A program made the translations under genes and the position numbers. A stretch of 64,000 nucleotides of DNA from [Clostridium] celerecrescens 18A (GTDB lineage: Bacteria > Bacillota > Clostridia > Lachnospirales > Lachnospiraceae), in assembly GCF_002797975.1 (NCBI RefSeq), contig NZ_PGET01000001.1, positions 2,666,001 to 2,730,000 on the forward strand, read 5' to 3'. Below, one piece after another: positions 1 through 10,237 of the stretch. The notes beneath the pieces are model-generated. The model was not told the DNA's origin, searched no databases, and saw only the letters and a program-made list of their open reading frames with translations. Position 1 is the stretch's first letter. Every line of letters begins with the position of its first letter.

Positions 1-84
1 AGCGCAAAATTCATGCATCGCATTGAGTGCCATTGTATTCGCAGATCACTATGACCAAGCTTAGACATGTATTTCTTTCGATTT

Positions 85-657
85 CTAAAAGTCATATTTA
101 TAATACCTTTTTACAAAGTTGGCCATCGGACTTTCACTATCATCTTGTATATAATCTAAATCATAATCATAGAAATATAAATATGCTATACTCCTTTTTT
201 TATCAGATATGCCGATCATACCAAACGATTTTGGATATTCTGCTTGATAATTGTCATTTCCGTCTACAACTTTAAGATCGTAATTGTTTATTGAAAATTG
301 ATGCTCAGGGATATAATATTTATTTTCATCATAATCCGAAACCACTTTATGGTCTAGAAACTTATACTTTACTGTTAATTTTTCTTTTTCTTTTTGATAT
401 GTTTCTTCGTCATAGCTAACAACAAGCATAATTGTATCTGTCTCAAATAATATTATTGAAACGTGATTGTATTTGTATGATATATCTTGATATTTGGGTA
501 ATTCCTCAATTAGAGGCATAAAGCCTTTCGCATGTATATCAATTTTAGATCCGCTATTAAGATATTCCTTTTTTTCTGTTTTATTTGAATTACTAAAACC
601 AATAAAACTTAATATTAATATAATCACAAGTGTTATGATAAATAAATATTTTTTCAT
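85..657 (-). CDS. Hypothetical membrane-anchored protein
   Basis: Product of 190 aa, family not recognised. Residues 1-22 are a short basic start followed by a strongly hydrophobic stretch (LFIITLVIILILSFIGF), so it is either secreted or held by one N-terminal membrane segment. No lipobox cysteine follows the hydrophobic part. The rest is polar and rich in Tyr, Asp and Lys, with many short alternating hydrophobic segments, as in small extracytoplasmic beta-rich proteins. The DNA is clearly more AT-rich than the housekeeping genes further on, which together with the broken gene next to it suggests accessory DNA. No catalytic motif is visible. The reading frame is convincing; the function is unknown. 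Confidence 0.6.
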   Translation of the reverse strand: MKKYLFIITLVIILILSFIGFSNSNKTEKKEYLNSGSKIDIHAKGFMPLIEELPKYQDISYKYNHVSIILFETDTIMLVVSYDEETYQKEKEKLTVKYKFLDHKVVSDYDENKYYIPEHQFSINNYDLKVVDGNDNYQAEYPKSFGMIGISDKKRSIAYLYFYDYDLDYIQDDSESPMANFVKRYYKYDF

Positions 658-672
658 ATGTAATCATTACTC

Positions 673-759
673 CTAACAATAAACCGGCTTATATTCACCA
701 GGATAAATAGCTTCTGCTGTTTTGCGTTTAATTTCATTAAGCACTCTTCTGATACAGAT
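673..759 (-). pseudogene. Possible 3' remnant of a degraded gene
   Basis: A 28-codon open stretch without a start codon ends at a TAG at 673-675 (last residues EYKPVYC). It reads like the C-terminus of a protein, and a one-base shift links it to an upstream open frame (KRKEKIRSVSEEC) beginning near the end of the neighbouring frameshifted gene. It may be a decayed tail of that gene or of another one. No homologue is recognised, and a chance open frame in AT-rich DNA cannot be excluded. Confidence 0.2.
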
Positions 760-787
760 CTAATTTTTTCTTTTCGTTTGTTTTTAT

Positions 788-1241
788 CTAATTCTCTTCT
801 ATTCTTTTTGCCTCAAAAAACACCCCTTCATAATATACAAGCAAGGTAGTTTCATCTAATACATATAAGCAGGTTCCTATAAATTTACCTTCTGTCAAAG
901 CAGTTACATGTGAAATTTCTTTTTCTTCAATTCCTAGTTTAGATGCCTGGATGCCGAAATCATCAGACATCTGGTCTACAGAGTAGGTTTCCTCCTGATA
1001 GTTTGTCTCTATGATATTCCCATTCCACGCATAAGTAGACTCCTGATAGCTTAACTTATTTCCAAGAGTAGCGTCTATTTCTTCCTGAGACATAGCGTAG
1101 ACTGCGGCAGTTCCTTTGGTAATCTCCGTAAAAACCAGATTCTCCTATGATATCATCCTGATGTTTTGCCAGCCCTGAATTGTCAGTCTTTTTCTCCTTA
1201 ACCTTCCTATATCCTTCTGGCAACTGATTCATATATGTCAT
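788..1241 (-). pseudogene. Frameshifted hypothetical gene
   Basis: Two overlapping minus-strand frames look like one gene broken by a single-base shift. The 5' part starts at 1241 (MTYMNQLPEGYRKV) and reads as far as ...IIGESGF; the 3' part carries ...TEITKGTAAVYAMSQEEID and runs to KRIEEN at 788. The frames join cleanly if one base is removed from the run of five A residues at 1130-1134 on the plus strand (five T in the gene). The repaired product would be about 150 aa. It has no signal peptide or membrane segment, and the family is not recognised. It could be a true pseudogene, a homopolymer sequencing error, or a programmed shift; the first two are more likely. Confidence 0.55.
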
Positions 1242-1380
1242 TTTCTTTTAACTCCGCCAACTTAATTATAAAGCACCAGCTTAATAATACAACCAAATTT
1301 AATTTTTCTTTTTTATATTCATGCCAGCCAACGTTCATGCCAGATATCCCAAGTCTGGACACATCACTCCAAAATTCCTC

Positions 1381-1436
1381 TTGACAATCAGGTTTACTTA
1401 AAGTAAACTTCTCCTAAGGTTTACTAATAGTAGAGC
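1381..1436 (+). promoter_or_regulatory. Promoter with two BlaI-type operator palindromes
   Basis: A -35 box TTGACA (1381-1386) and a -10-like TAAACT (1404-1409) are 17 bp apart. The perfect palindrome GTTTACTTAAAGTAAAC (1392-1408) fills the spacer and covers the -10. A second palindrome, TACTAATAGTA (1422-1432), lies just downstream. Both contain TACT/AGTA half-sites typical of BlaI/MecI operators, so repressor binding would block the promoter of the repressor-sensor pair that follows. A good ribosome-binding site (GGGAGGA) precedes the ATG at 1454. Confidence 0.75.
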
Positions 1437-1453
1437 AATGGGAGGATTGACAT

Positions 1454-1816
1454 ATGATTGATTATCGATTAGCGGAATCGGAATCGAGATTCGCCGACTT
1501 GATTTGGGAAAATGAGCCGATTAATTCAACAGAGCTTGTCCGGCTGTCAGAGGAAGTTATGAAATGGAAAAAATCTACCACATACACCATCCTGAAGAGG
1601 TTGTGCGACAGGGGAATTTTCAAAAACGAGTGTGCAGTCGTTACATCGGCGATAAGCCGGGATGAGTTTTTTGCGGGTCAGAGCCGCCGCTATATCGAGG
1701 ATACGTTCGGCGGTAGTCTGCCACGTTTTCTCACGTCGTTCATAGGCGGAAAAAGATTATCCAGCAAGCAGGCGGAAGAACTTGTGCACCTAATTAACGA
1801 GCACAAGGGGGATTAA
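1454..1816 (+). CDS. BlaI/MecI/CopY-family repressor
   Basis: A 120-aa winged-helix repressor of the penicillinase-repressor family. The N-terminal half has the family pattern: an E-rich helix, the phrase ADLIWENEPINSTEL, then the recognition region KKSTTYTILKRLCDRG, which matches the W-K-x-x-T-V-x-T-L-L-x-R-L family signature. The C-terminal part would be the dimerisation arm where the partner protease usually cleaves. It is followed after 3 bp by a gene for an M56 metallopeptidase sensor, the standard BlaI-BlaR1 arrangement, and preceded by two palindromes suited to autoregulation. No beta-lactamase gene is in the window, so the regulated target is unknown; cell-envelope stress is a reasonable guess. 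Confidence 0.85.
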   Translation: MIDYRLAESESRFADLIWENEPINSTELVRLSEEVMKWKKSTTYTILKRLCDRGIFKNECAVVTSAISRDEFFAGQSRRYIEDTFGGSLPRFLTSFIGGKRLSSKQAEELVHLINEHKGD

Positions 1817-1819
1817 GAT

Positions 1820-3991
1820 ATGGATAGAATTTTTCTGTCAGTCCTCAATATGAGCATGACGGCAAGTTTTGTAATCGCCGCAATTATCTTAGCACGGATA
1901 CCACTTAAAAAAGCACCGAAGATAATCTCCTATTCGCTGTGGGCAGTGGCTGGGTTCCGGCTCGTGTTCCCTTTTACTTTGGAGAGCGCGTTCAGTTTGC
2001 TGCCATTCAACTCCACACCTATCCCCCAGGACATCGCAATGCAAGCCGTTCCGCGCATTAACAGCGGGATAACCGTAATCGACAAAGCCGTAAGCGCAGC
2101 GTTGCCTGCCCCCACGCCCGTCACAAGCATAAACCCATTGCAGATATGGATTTTTATCGGTACTTGCATTTGGCTTTTAGGCATTGCAGTTCTGCTTATT
2201 TACAGTTTTATATCAATCGTTGTGTTAAAACGCAGACTTCGCGGCGCAACGCTTATCGAAGGTAATCTTTATGAAGCCGACAACCTCAAAACACCGCTTG
2301 TAATCGGGCTCTTCAAACCTAAAATCTACATTCCGGCAGGACTGACCGACGAGGAACATTGCTATATCGTCCTGCATGAACGGACGCACATCAGGCGTCA
2401 CGACCACGCTGTTAAAATGTTCGCGTACCTAGTGCTTTGCCTGCATTGGTTCAATCCGCTGGCGTGGATGGCGTTTGTGCTGATGGGAGCGGATATGGAA
2501 ATGTCCTGCGACGAATGCGTGATACGCAAACTTGGCGGGGAGATTAAAAGCGCTTATTCGTTGTCACTCGTCCGCGTGGCGTCAGGGCGTAAAATCTTAA
2601 ATGGAAGTCCCCTTGCGTTCGGGGAGGGCGGTATGAAAGAGAGGATAAAGAACGTGCTGAATTTCAAAAAGCCATCAAGGGTGATTATTACACTTGCCAT
2701 TTTGCTTGTGACGGTGATGAGCGCAGGGTTCGCGGTGAATCGCGCTACGGATAGAAGCATTTTAGATCTGATATTACCAATGTCTATGCACAACGTCGCG
2801 AAAGAGCCACATTTTAGAGGAACGGTAACCGAAGTGTACGATAATACCATCCTTGTGACCGTCGACGAGGGCGAGGAGGAGCGCAGGAGCAGCGACTTGA
2901 TGAGTGTTTCTCTCAATGTGAAATTAAAAGATAGCATGACCCATTTTAATGTCGGTGATAAAGTTATTGTCTATTATAACGGTGAAATCGCGGAGTCCTA
3001 TCCGGCGCAGATAAACACCGTTTACGCGATTGTTTTGACAAGCCCTGATATGAGTATCAATATGGATGGCATCTATGCGCTTTCCACAATGCGGACACCT
3101 TATGCAGGCGATAACAGCGCGGTCGGAAAAATTATAGGTGAGATGCCAAGAATTGACAGAGATTATACACAGCAGTTTTTTTCAATTGGTGACGATTACG
3201 GAACTGGCCGTGCGCCGAATACACTCACTATTTACTATGAACCTAACGATGCAGAAACGACCGCTATAGGGAATATAACGGTTACGCCTAAGAACTCCGC
3301 ACTATTATTCCTGCTAATTGATAACCTTGAGGAAGTGAATATTGCTTTTCGTGAAACGCCGAGCGGCGGCAAACTCCACAAGGAGGATTACATTTCACGA
3401 GCAACGTACAGCAGGGATGATATATCTGGATATTTTGATACAATCGGACTTGGTTGGGAGGATTTTCAGAACAACTGGAACCGTTCCATTGAAAAGATGT
3501 TCTCATCGGTTGATGATGATGCACAACTTCATTCGTTGGTTAAAGAAACCGCACAAACACCTCCTCCTGCTTTTACCGACAGTGATTCTGCGTCTGGAAG
3601 CGCCTCAAATTTTACTGAACCAGGTACTAAACCGGGCATGGTAACGGAACCGGATATTGTTGACGGGAGTGTTATCAGAATTGTGGATTTCGAAATCGGA
3701 GATAGCTGCTCTTTGTATATCGAAGTTCTTGCTCCCAAAGGTAATTTTGCCGAAAATAGCGGCGAGACAAAATATGAAGTGGTCGGAAACACAAAATTGT
3801 TGCTCCCTGCTGACGTTCTGGTGAGCTACATTGATTATGAAAGCAGCACCGGTACAAACGGTAAAAAGCTTATCAGTTATTTGAATCAAGGTGGCAGTTC
3901 CTTTAAAGAACCGACAATTGCAAAGTTAATTGTCCATACTGATGAAAGCGGCAATAATATAACAGAACTGACAGAGGTTTATGAACCGTAA
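1820..3991 (+). CDS. BlaR1-like M56 metallopeptidase sensor with DUF3221/DUF4825-like region
   Basis: A 723-aa membrane protein. The N-terminal part has several hydrophobic segments (about residues 8-25, 38-60, 108-135, 200-222) and an M56 zinc-protease core with HERTH (186-190) and the downstream MEMSCDE acidic zinc-ligand region. A further membrane segment follows near 285-305. The extracellular part is unusual: instead of a penicillin-binding sensor domain it carries a small beta domain (VTEVYDNTILVTVDEG...FNVGDKVIVYYNG) like DUF3221, then a stretch starting TPYAGDNSAVGKIIGEMP that resembles DUF4825, and a C-terminal region that I do not recognise. The likely role is to sense an envelope signal and cleave the adjacent BlaI-type repressor. 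The absence of a visible beta-lactam sensor argues against a classical beta-lactam receptor. Confidence 0.8.
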   Translation: MDRIFLSVLNMSMTASFVIAAIILARIPLKKAPKIISYSLWAVAGFRLVFPFTLESAFSLLPFNSTPIPQDIAMQAVPRINSGITVIDKAVSAALPAPTPVTSINPLQIWIFIGTCIWLLGIAVLLIYSFISIVVLKRRLRGATLIEGNLYEADNLKTPLVIGLFKPKIYIPAGLTDEEHCYIVLHERTHIRRHDHAVKMFAYLVLCLHWFNPLAWMAFVLMGADMEMSCDECVIRKLGGEIKSAYSLSLVRVASGRKILNGSPLAFGEGGMKERIKNVLNFKKPSRVIITLAILLVTVMSAGFAVNRATDRSILDLILPMSMHNVAKEPHFRGTVTEVYDNTILVTVDEGEEERRSSDLMSVSLNVKLKDSMTHFNVGDKVIVYYNGEIAESYPAQINTVYAIVLTSPDMSINMDGIYALSTMRTPYAGDNSAVGKIIGEMPRIDRDYTQQFFSIGDDYGTGRAPNTLTIYYEPNDAETTAIGNITVTPKNSALLFLLIDNLEEVNIAFRETPSGGKLHKEDYISRATYSRDDISGYFDTIGLGWEDFQNNWNRSIEKMFSSVDDDAQLHSLVKETAQTPPPAFTDSDSASGSASNFTEPGTKPGMVTEPDIVDGSVIRIVDFEIGDSCSLYIEVLAPKGNFAENSGETKYEVVGNTKLLLPADVLVSYIDYESSTGTNGKKLISYLNQGGSSFKEPTIAKLIVHTDESGNNITELTEVYEP

Positions 3992-4104
3992 TACAACTGT
4001 AATTTGAAAGCAAATTGATTATGTGGAGAATGCTGTACAAGAAGTTTCCATGGGGAGAGATCATTTTTACGGTCTTTCCCCTTGGTTTGTATTATTATAC
4101 AGAT

Positions 4105-4148
4105 AAAAAAATATGCCGAAAACCTTCATTATGAAGTTTCCCGGCATA
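4105..4148 (-). terminator. Intrinsic terminator of the small coiled-coil gene
   Basis: Read on the minus strand, a long interrupted hairpin (outer arms ATGCC/GGCAT, inner arms CTTCAT/ATGAAG) is followed by ATATTTTTTTATC. It lies right behind the stop codon of the 81-aa gene. Confidence 0.75.
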
Positions 4149-4152
4149 AGAT

Positions 4153-4398
4153 TCAGCTGCCCTGCTCAATTTCTGCTTTTGATATAAGTAATTCCTTTAA
4201 TTCCCATAAGGACATGTTCTGCTCTTCAAGAATTGCTGAAACTTCTTTAAATTCTTCTAATTTAATTTCATCTTGTATTTGCTTCTCTTTTTCCTGAAGT
4301 TTTTTAATTGCAGCTTTATATTGTTCTATCGAATCCTGTGTATCTTTTAGTTCATCTCTAAGTTTTACGAGTGGTGATTTGCGAACTCCACGGGGCAT
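4153..4398 (-). CDS. Small coiled-coil protein, DUF4315-like
   Basis: An 81-aa cytoplasmic protein with no signal or membrane segment. Residues 10-60 are a charged heptad-type helix (KLRDELKDTQDSIEQYKAAIKKLQ), followed by a short helix (MSLWELKELLIS). This architecture resembles DUF4315-type small coiled-coil proteins of Lachnospiraceae, often seen near mobile elements, but the resemblance is by eye only. A GGAGG-like site (AGGAGGGATACT) sits before the ATG, and a strong terminator follows, so it is a self-contained transcription unit. Function unknown. Confidence 0.6.
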   Translation of the reverse strand: MPRGVRKSPLVKLRDELKDTQDSIEQYKAAIKKLQEKEKQIQDEIKLEEFKEVSAILEEQNMSLWELKELLISKAEIEQGS

Positions 4399-4490
4399 AG
4401 TATCCCTCCTTTATATATGGAATAATAATAAATAAATTATACCACATATTACCATATCTAAAAGTGGATAATAATGGTAGTTCTTTCTCC

Positions 4491-6164
4491 TTAAGTCCTC
4501 GTAAGCCGTTCAAACAGAGTATTAATATCAATCTGACCATATCCCCATACAATATTAGGATAGGTGGTTGTACTAGGGCGCCGCGCTCCGCGAATAAGCA
4601 GACGGTTCACATCGATTCCCGTAATATTTGTATAATTTCCTCTAGAAACTGCCCATTCAAAGACCATAGCGATAATACCCGCCGCATGGGCTGCGGCTGT
4701 TCCGCTTCCTGTGATACTTCCGTACTGGTTTCCCGGAACTGCACAGGTAAGCTGGTATCCCGGAGCCGCGATATCTGGCTTCATAAACCCTGTCCTTGTA
4801 TAGCCTCTTCCTGACTCCGGCAGTATGCTGTTATTGAATTGATTGTAAGCGGTGACGGTAAGAGGGCTGGTTGCATTTCCTGGAGAAGTTATGGTTGTAT
4901 TCGGGTCAGAATATAAAAAAAAGGTCTCTTCTGAGATCAGATCTGCCGATGGCAGCCATGCATGAAAAGAAAATGGCCCATTGTCAAGATTTTTTACCCG
5001 AATCGTCCAGTTTCCCGGAATGGGATCCTGAAAACGCAACAATATGAGCTGGTCTCCGGTCTCTTCTTCAAAAATATAATTATTGATCCATACGACGCTT
5101 GGGATAAATATTCCTGGAAATCTTCTGCATACCCCCAGTGAAGGGTGCACCTCCATTGTACTCTCCCTATTTGGAGCGATTATTTCAATAGACAGCCTTG
5201 CCGGAATAAGAGGCCATAGCTCAATGGCAAAAAGCTTGTCATTTCCTCCGACTCTTAATTCAAAATCATTTTGAAATGGTACCGCAGTCGTACTGTTATA
5301 ATAGTGCCTGTGCTTGTTGGCTTCGTTGCCAGCAGAAATCGTTATCCCGATGTTAGGCTGCTGAACCAGATAATTGGTAATAAAGCTGGTGGCCCCCCGT
5401 CCGTCATGGCTTGACTGACTCGTGCCCATTGCAATGCATATGACAATCGGACGGTTCAGCCTCTGGGCTATTGAAGTCACATAAGCAATCCCAATAATTA
5501 AATCTGTTTCCTGATAGCATTCAATGTCTTCAGGAACAAAAAAGATCTTCTTCAAACTGTTTTTTGCCTGCTTTAGCTTTACAATCACCAGATCAGATTC
5601 CGGAACAACGCCGCTGAATGAGTACTCCGGGCTGGATTTCCCTGCTATAATACTTGCAATTGCGGTCCCATGACCATTGGTATCCACAGAAGGTACTATG
5701 GATAAAGGATCATCCGATTTTAATGCAACATTAATATGCTCCCTGGTATATTCCGTACCATATGTAAATCCATCCGGAGGCGAGCCTTCCTGTATGGTTT
5801 GATCCCATAGGGAAAGAATCCGGGTCGTCCCGTCATGATACGTAAATGCCTGATGCTGGTAATCTATTCCGGTATCTAAGACTGCCACAATAATTCCCCG
5901 CCCAAATAGGGCCATATGGGGATTTCTCTGAACCGTTCCGACACCAGATCTTTCAAGGCTTACCGTAGAACTTAAGGTAGCGATGGAAGGAAATGCATTA
6001 TAAGGATGAATTCCTAAATCACAAGGATCCTTAGGATTATTGGGAACATGGGCTAAAGAATTTCTTATATTCATATGCGTAATATTATCTCCGGTATCAT
6101 AGTACGGAATCATGATGTTACTAATTATTAGGTCGTAATAATTATCGTCTAATATTTTATTCAT
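4491..6164 (-). CDS. S8 (subtilisin-like) family protein with Gly at the catalytic Ser position
   Basis: A 557-aa protein of the clostridial Csp-type S8 family, with no signal peptide. The Asp motif VLDTGID (Asp97) and the His motif NGHGTAIAS (His165) are intact, and an oxyanion-type Asn lies in SAGNE. The region matching the canonical GTSMAxPHxAG reads GSGTAAAHAAG (about residues 486-496): Ser487 falls one position early and Gly488 occupies the nucleophile position. Between the Asn and Ser motifs is the long jelly-roll insertion typical of this family. It starts after GAGGAG at 6164. It may be an inactive pseudoprotease, like CspC of Clostridioides difficile, or may use the neighbouring Ser. 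Csp-family proteins act in spore germination, but no germination partner is nearby, so the role is open. Confidence 0.85.
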   Translation of the reverse strand: MNKILDDNYYDLIISNIMIPYYDTGDNITHMNIRNSLAHVPNNPKDPCDLGIHPYNAFPSIATLSSTVSLERSGVGTVQRNPHMALFGRGIIVAVLDTGIDYQHQAFTYHDGTTRILSLWDQTIQEGSPPDGFTYGTEYTREHINVALKSDDPLSIVPSVDTNGHGTAIASIIAGKSSPEYSFSGVVPESDLVIVKLKQAKNSLKKIFFVPEDIECYQETDLIIGIAYVTSIAQRLNRPIVICIAMGTSQSSHDGRGATSFITNYLVQQPNIGITISAGNEANKHRHYYNSTTAVPFQNDFELRVGGNDKLFAIELWPLIPARLSIEIIAPNRESTMEVHPSLGVCRRFPGIFIPSVVWINNYIFEEETGDQLILLRFQDPIPGNWTIRVKNLDNGPFSFHAWLPSADLISEETFFLYSDPNTTITSPGNATSPLTVTAYNQFNNSILPESGRGYTRTGFMKPDIAAPGYQLTCAVPGNQYGSITGSGTAAAHAAGIIAMVFEWAVSRGNYTNITGIDVNRLLIRGARRPSTTTYPNIVWGYGQIDINTLFERLTRT

Positions 6165-6225
6165 GATCGGTTCTCCTCACTACTGCAATGGCGCATATGA
6201 TATAATTTATGCAGTGAGAGTTCTG

Positions 6226-6984
6226 TTAAGAATTGACATTTATCACCTCAATGTAACTTAAAAACACATACTCAATTACAGTTAAAAAATTAACAAAAGA
6301 ATTGTGATATAGATGTTCCCCAATCTTAACAGGACTGCTGACAGCATACAAGCTATAATCACTCATGCCCGCCAACAAATTACTTTGAAGATTTGTAATA
6401 GAAACTATCTTCACTTTCTTCAAATGAAGCAATTGCAAAGTATCCTTTATTTTCTGCACATTCCCGGACAAAGAAATCACAATTACTAAATCATCAGGCC
6501 CCAGATTCTTTGACAGCATACAAAGCTCATCACTTGCGCCTGCATGATAGATATATTTATTCATCTGCATAAACAATCGCTGCATTTCCATTGCACAATG
6601 GCGCTGGGCCTGTCCCGTTCCATAAACAACAACATTTTGGGACTTATGAATTTCCTTTGCGATGACGGTCAGATTCGCAGAGGATTCTATCTGCTGGCAC
6701 GTATTTAAGAAATCGCCTCTTATGTCTGATTTGATATCCTTATCAATCCCTTTTACGTGTTCTTTCTTTTCCCATTTCAGATAGCTCTTAAATTCACTGT
6801 ATCCGGAAAACCCTAATTTCTGGGTTAATCTTAAAATCGTGCTTTTCGATGTATTGCATTCGGTTGCCAGGTCTTCAATACTCATTTCAGAAATTTTATA
6901 TACAATCGACAGGATAATAGAAAGGCTTTGAATGTCTGATTCATTTAATTTATCATAATTTTTATTAATTGCTTCAATCAGCAT
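6226..6984 (-). CDS. MurR/RpiR-family transcriptional regulator
   Basis: A 252-aa regulator with an N-terminal helix-turn-helix of RpiR type (MSIEDLATECNTSKSTILRLTQKLGFSG, about residues 35-62) and a C-terminal SIS sugar-phosphate binding domain (about 110-240; VVVYGTGQAQRHCAMEMQRL and LVIVISLSGNVQKI are the SIS signatures). RpiR proteins sense phosphosugars. It lies directly downstream of the alpha-glucoside PTS operon but is separated from it by a terminator, so it has its own promoter. The likely target is that operon, with maltose-6-phosphate or a similar phospho-disaccharide as effector; this is inferred from context. Confidence 0.85.
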   Translation of the reverse strand: MLIEAINKNYDKLNESDIQSLSIILSIVYKISEMSIEDLATECNTSKSTILRLTQKLGFSGYSEFKSYLKWEKKEHVKGIDKDIKSDIRGDFLNTCQQIESSANLTVIAKEIHKSQNVVVYGTGQAQRHCAMEMQRLFMQMNKYIYHAGASDELCMLSKNLGPDDLVIVISLSGNVQKIKDTLQLLHLKKVKIVSITNLQSNLLAGMSDYSLYAVSSPVKIGEHLYHNSFVNFLTVIEYVFLSYIEVINVNS

Positions 6985-7068
6985 GATGCCACCTCAATTT
7001 CTTATTTCTTTCATAGTATCATATCCCGGGCAAAAAATATACCATCGATATCCGGCTCTGACATAAGA

Positions 7069-7096
7069 AAAATGACAGATAAGATTCTGTCATTTT
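7069..7096 (-). terminator. Terminator of the alpha-glucoside PTS operon
   Basis: Arms AAAATGACAGA (7069-7079) and TCTGTCATTTT (7086-7096) pair perfectly with a 6-nt loop, and the minus-strand transcript continues into a T-rich run. It lies between the glucosidase stop and the rpiR gene. Confidence 0.8.
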
Positions 7097-7138
7097 CCAA
7101 TAAACGATATAAACTAATCCCTCTTTTACAATTTCGAC

Positions 7139-8500
<1,362 letters not shown>

Positions 8501-8510
8501 TTATATTCAT

Positions 8511-10058
8511 TTATAACAGTTTTTCAAATTCATTTTTTACATTTTCTACATCAAAACCAATGATGACCTGTATTGCTTTCCCTTTACGGACAACGCCTTT
8601 TGCATTATATTTCTTAAAATCCTCATCTGCTGCAACAAGGCTTTCCTCTTTTACACTGAGACGCAATCTTGTCATACAATTTGTAACGCTTTCGATATTT
8701 TCCTTACCTCCCAAAGCCTGTAAAAAGCCTACAGCTTCGTCATGAAAAACACTGGATGCAGATCCGGTCTGTTTACCTAATTCTACTTCACTGCCCATAT
8801 CCTTTTCTCTGCCGGGAGTCATAATATTGAATTTCTTTATCGCCCAATAAAATACCACAAAATAGATAACGGAGAAGATCAGGCCGATCACAATATGAGT
8901 AATGACTTCTCCCATATGATTCTTCATCATCGGCATCCAGTTATAGGTAATGTAATCCATGAGTCCGCCGCCCTGATAACCAACGACCCCAAACATGTAC
9001 AAAACAGTCGAGAGCAAAGCTGCAAGAACTGCACCTACTGCAAACAGCATGGGTGATATAAATAAGAATGTAAATTCAATAGGCTCAGTGATCCCACATA
9101 ATACTGCAGGGATCGTAGCAGAAATCAGCATCGCAGCAACTTTCTTTCTATTTTCCGGACGGGCCGTTTTATACATGGCAAACGCTATGGCAGGCATTCC
9201 CCAGACGGCACAGTTTCCATATAATGCAAATCCGCCGGTAGGAAATAATTCCTTTAAGGGGGCTGTAGAAGCTGCGTATTCATTTACATTGGCCATCCAG
9301 TGTGTCCAGTTTCCATCTGCAACGACCGCAGGACCTAAATCAAACGGTGTCCATAAGAAATGATGCAAGCCGGTAGGAAGTGTAATACGTTCTAAAAAGG
9401 TAAATAGGAATACGCCTAAATTACCAGACTTAGATAAGAATACCTGTAATCCTAAAATAGCGGATTGAACGCCAGGCCATACGACGCACACGGCAAAAGC
9501 CATTGGTATCATGATAACAAATCCAATAATGACAATTAAAGCGGATCCTTGAAAAGAGCTTATTAAACTGGGAAGCTTCTTATCATACCAGCGGTTGTGG
9601 ATCCATACGGCAATTGCAGCAATCATAATGGCTCCAATCACGCTCATATCCATGGTTTTGATTCCAGCAACCATTGTAAGTCCGCTTGTGCCTCCTATTT
9701 CCTGGGCGAAATCCACATGGAACATGATATCGCCAAAGAATGTAAGCAGAGATTGAATAAAGTAGTTAAAAATAATATAGATTACAAAAGATTCCATCGC
9801 CGCACGCCCTGCTGCCTTTTTAGCCAGGCCAATGGGCAATGAAATTACAAATAATAATGGAAGCTGATTAAAAATTGCATATCCCCCATCGTACATCATA
9901 GACCAAAATTTATACCAGAGCGTAGTGTCTGCTGCTAATGCCCCCATAATATCTGCATTCATGAAAATGGTCGAGAATCCGATGATAATACCGGCAAATG
10001 GCATAAGCATTACAGGTGCCATCATCGCTCCTCCAAACCTCTGCAGTTTCTCCATCAT
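8511..10058 (-). CDS. PTS system alpha-glucoside/maltose-specific EIICB component
   Basis: A 515-aa PTS permease. The EIIC domain (about residues 1-410) has around ten hydrophobic segments and the glucose-family pattern (GGAMMAPVMLMPFAGIIIG at the start, TEPIEFTFLF near 320). The EIIB domain (about 430-515) carries the phosphorylated Cys in TNCMTRLRLSV. There is no EIIA domain and no crr-like gene nearby, so the phosphate must come from an EIIA(Glc)-type protein encoded elsewhere, as for GlvC and MalB. It is the first gene of a two-gene operon with the GH4 phospho-glucosidase. The start at 10058 follows AGGAGGATATT. Uptake of maltose or related alpha-glucosides is inferred mainly from the partner enzyme. 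Confidence 0.9.
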   Translation of the reverse strand: MMEKLQRFGGAMMAPVMLMPFAGIIIGFSTIFMNADIMGALAADTTLWYKFWSMMYDGGYAIFNQLPLLFVISLPIGLAKKAAGRAAMESFVIYIIFNYFIQSLLTFFGDIMFHVDFAQEIGGTSGLTMVAGIKTMDMSVIGAIMIAAIAVWIHNRWYDKKLPSLISSFQGSALIVIIGFVIMIPMAFAVCVVWPGVQSAILGLQVFLSKSGNLGVFLFTFLERITLPTGLHHFLWTPFDLGPAVVADGNWTHWMANVNEYAASTAPLKELFPTGGFALYGNCAVWGMPAIAFAMYKTARPENRKKVAAMLISATIPAVLCGITEPIEFTFLFISPMLFAVGAVLAALLSTVLYMFGVVGYQGGGLMDYITYNWMPMMKNHMGEVITHIVIGLIFSVIYFVVFYWAIKKFNIMTPGREKDMGSEVELGKQTGSASSVFHDEAVGFLQALGGKENIESVTNCMTRLRLSVKEESLVAADEDFKKYNAKGVVRKGKAIQVIIGFDVENVKNEFEKLL

Positions 10059-10087
10059 AATAATATCCTCCTATAGGTAAATGTGAT

Positions 10088-10206
10088 TTTTCGCGAAAAT
10101 CTTCATCCGTAAATAACATATCATACAGGCATATAAAAAAATAGCCTTGTAAGCACTTTCGGCACAAGGTAAGAACATCTGTTATTTTTCCCACTTTCGC
10201 GGGAAA
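10088..10206. promoter_or_regulatory. Candidate operators upstream of the alpha-glucoside PTS operon
   Basis: The 214-bp gap before the permease gene holds a perfect 12-bp palindrome TTTTCGCGAAAA (10088-10099), a related imperfect site TTTCGCGGGAAA (10195-10206), and between them an inverted repeat CCTTGT/ACAAGG (10145-10150 and 10164-10169). Repeated TTTCGCG elements are plausible sites for the adjacent RpiR regulator. I could not place a confident -35/-10 pair, although a TATGAT occurs on the minus strand near 10115. Confidence 0.4.
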
Positions 10207-10237
10207 TTTCTCAATTGCTTACTAAGAACGTAATATC

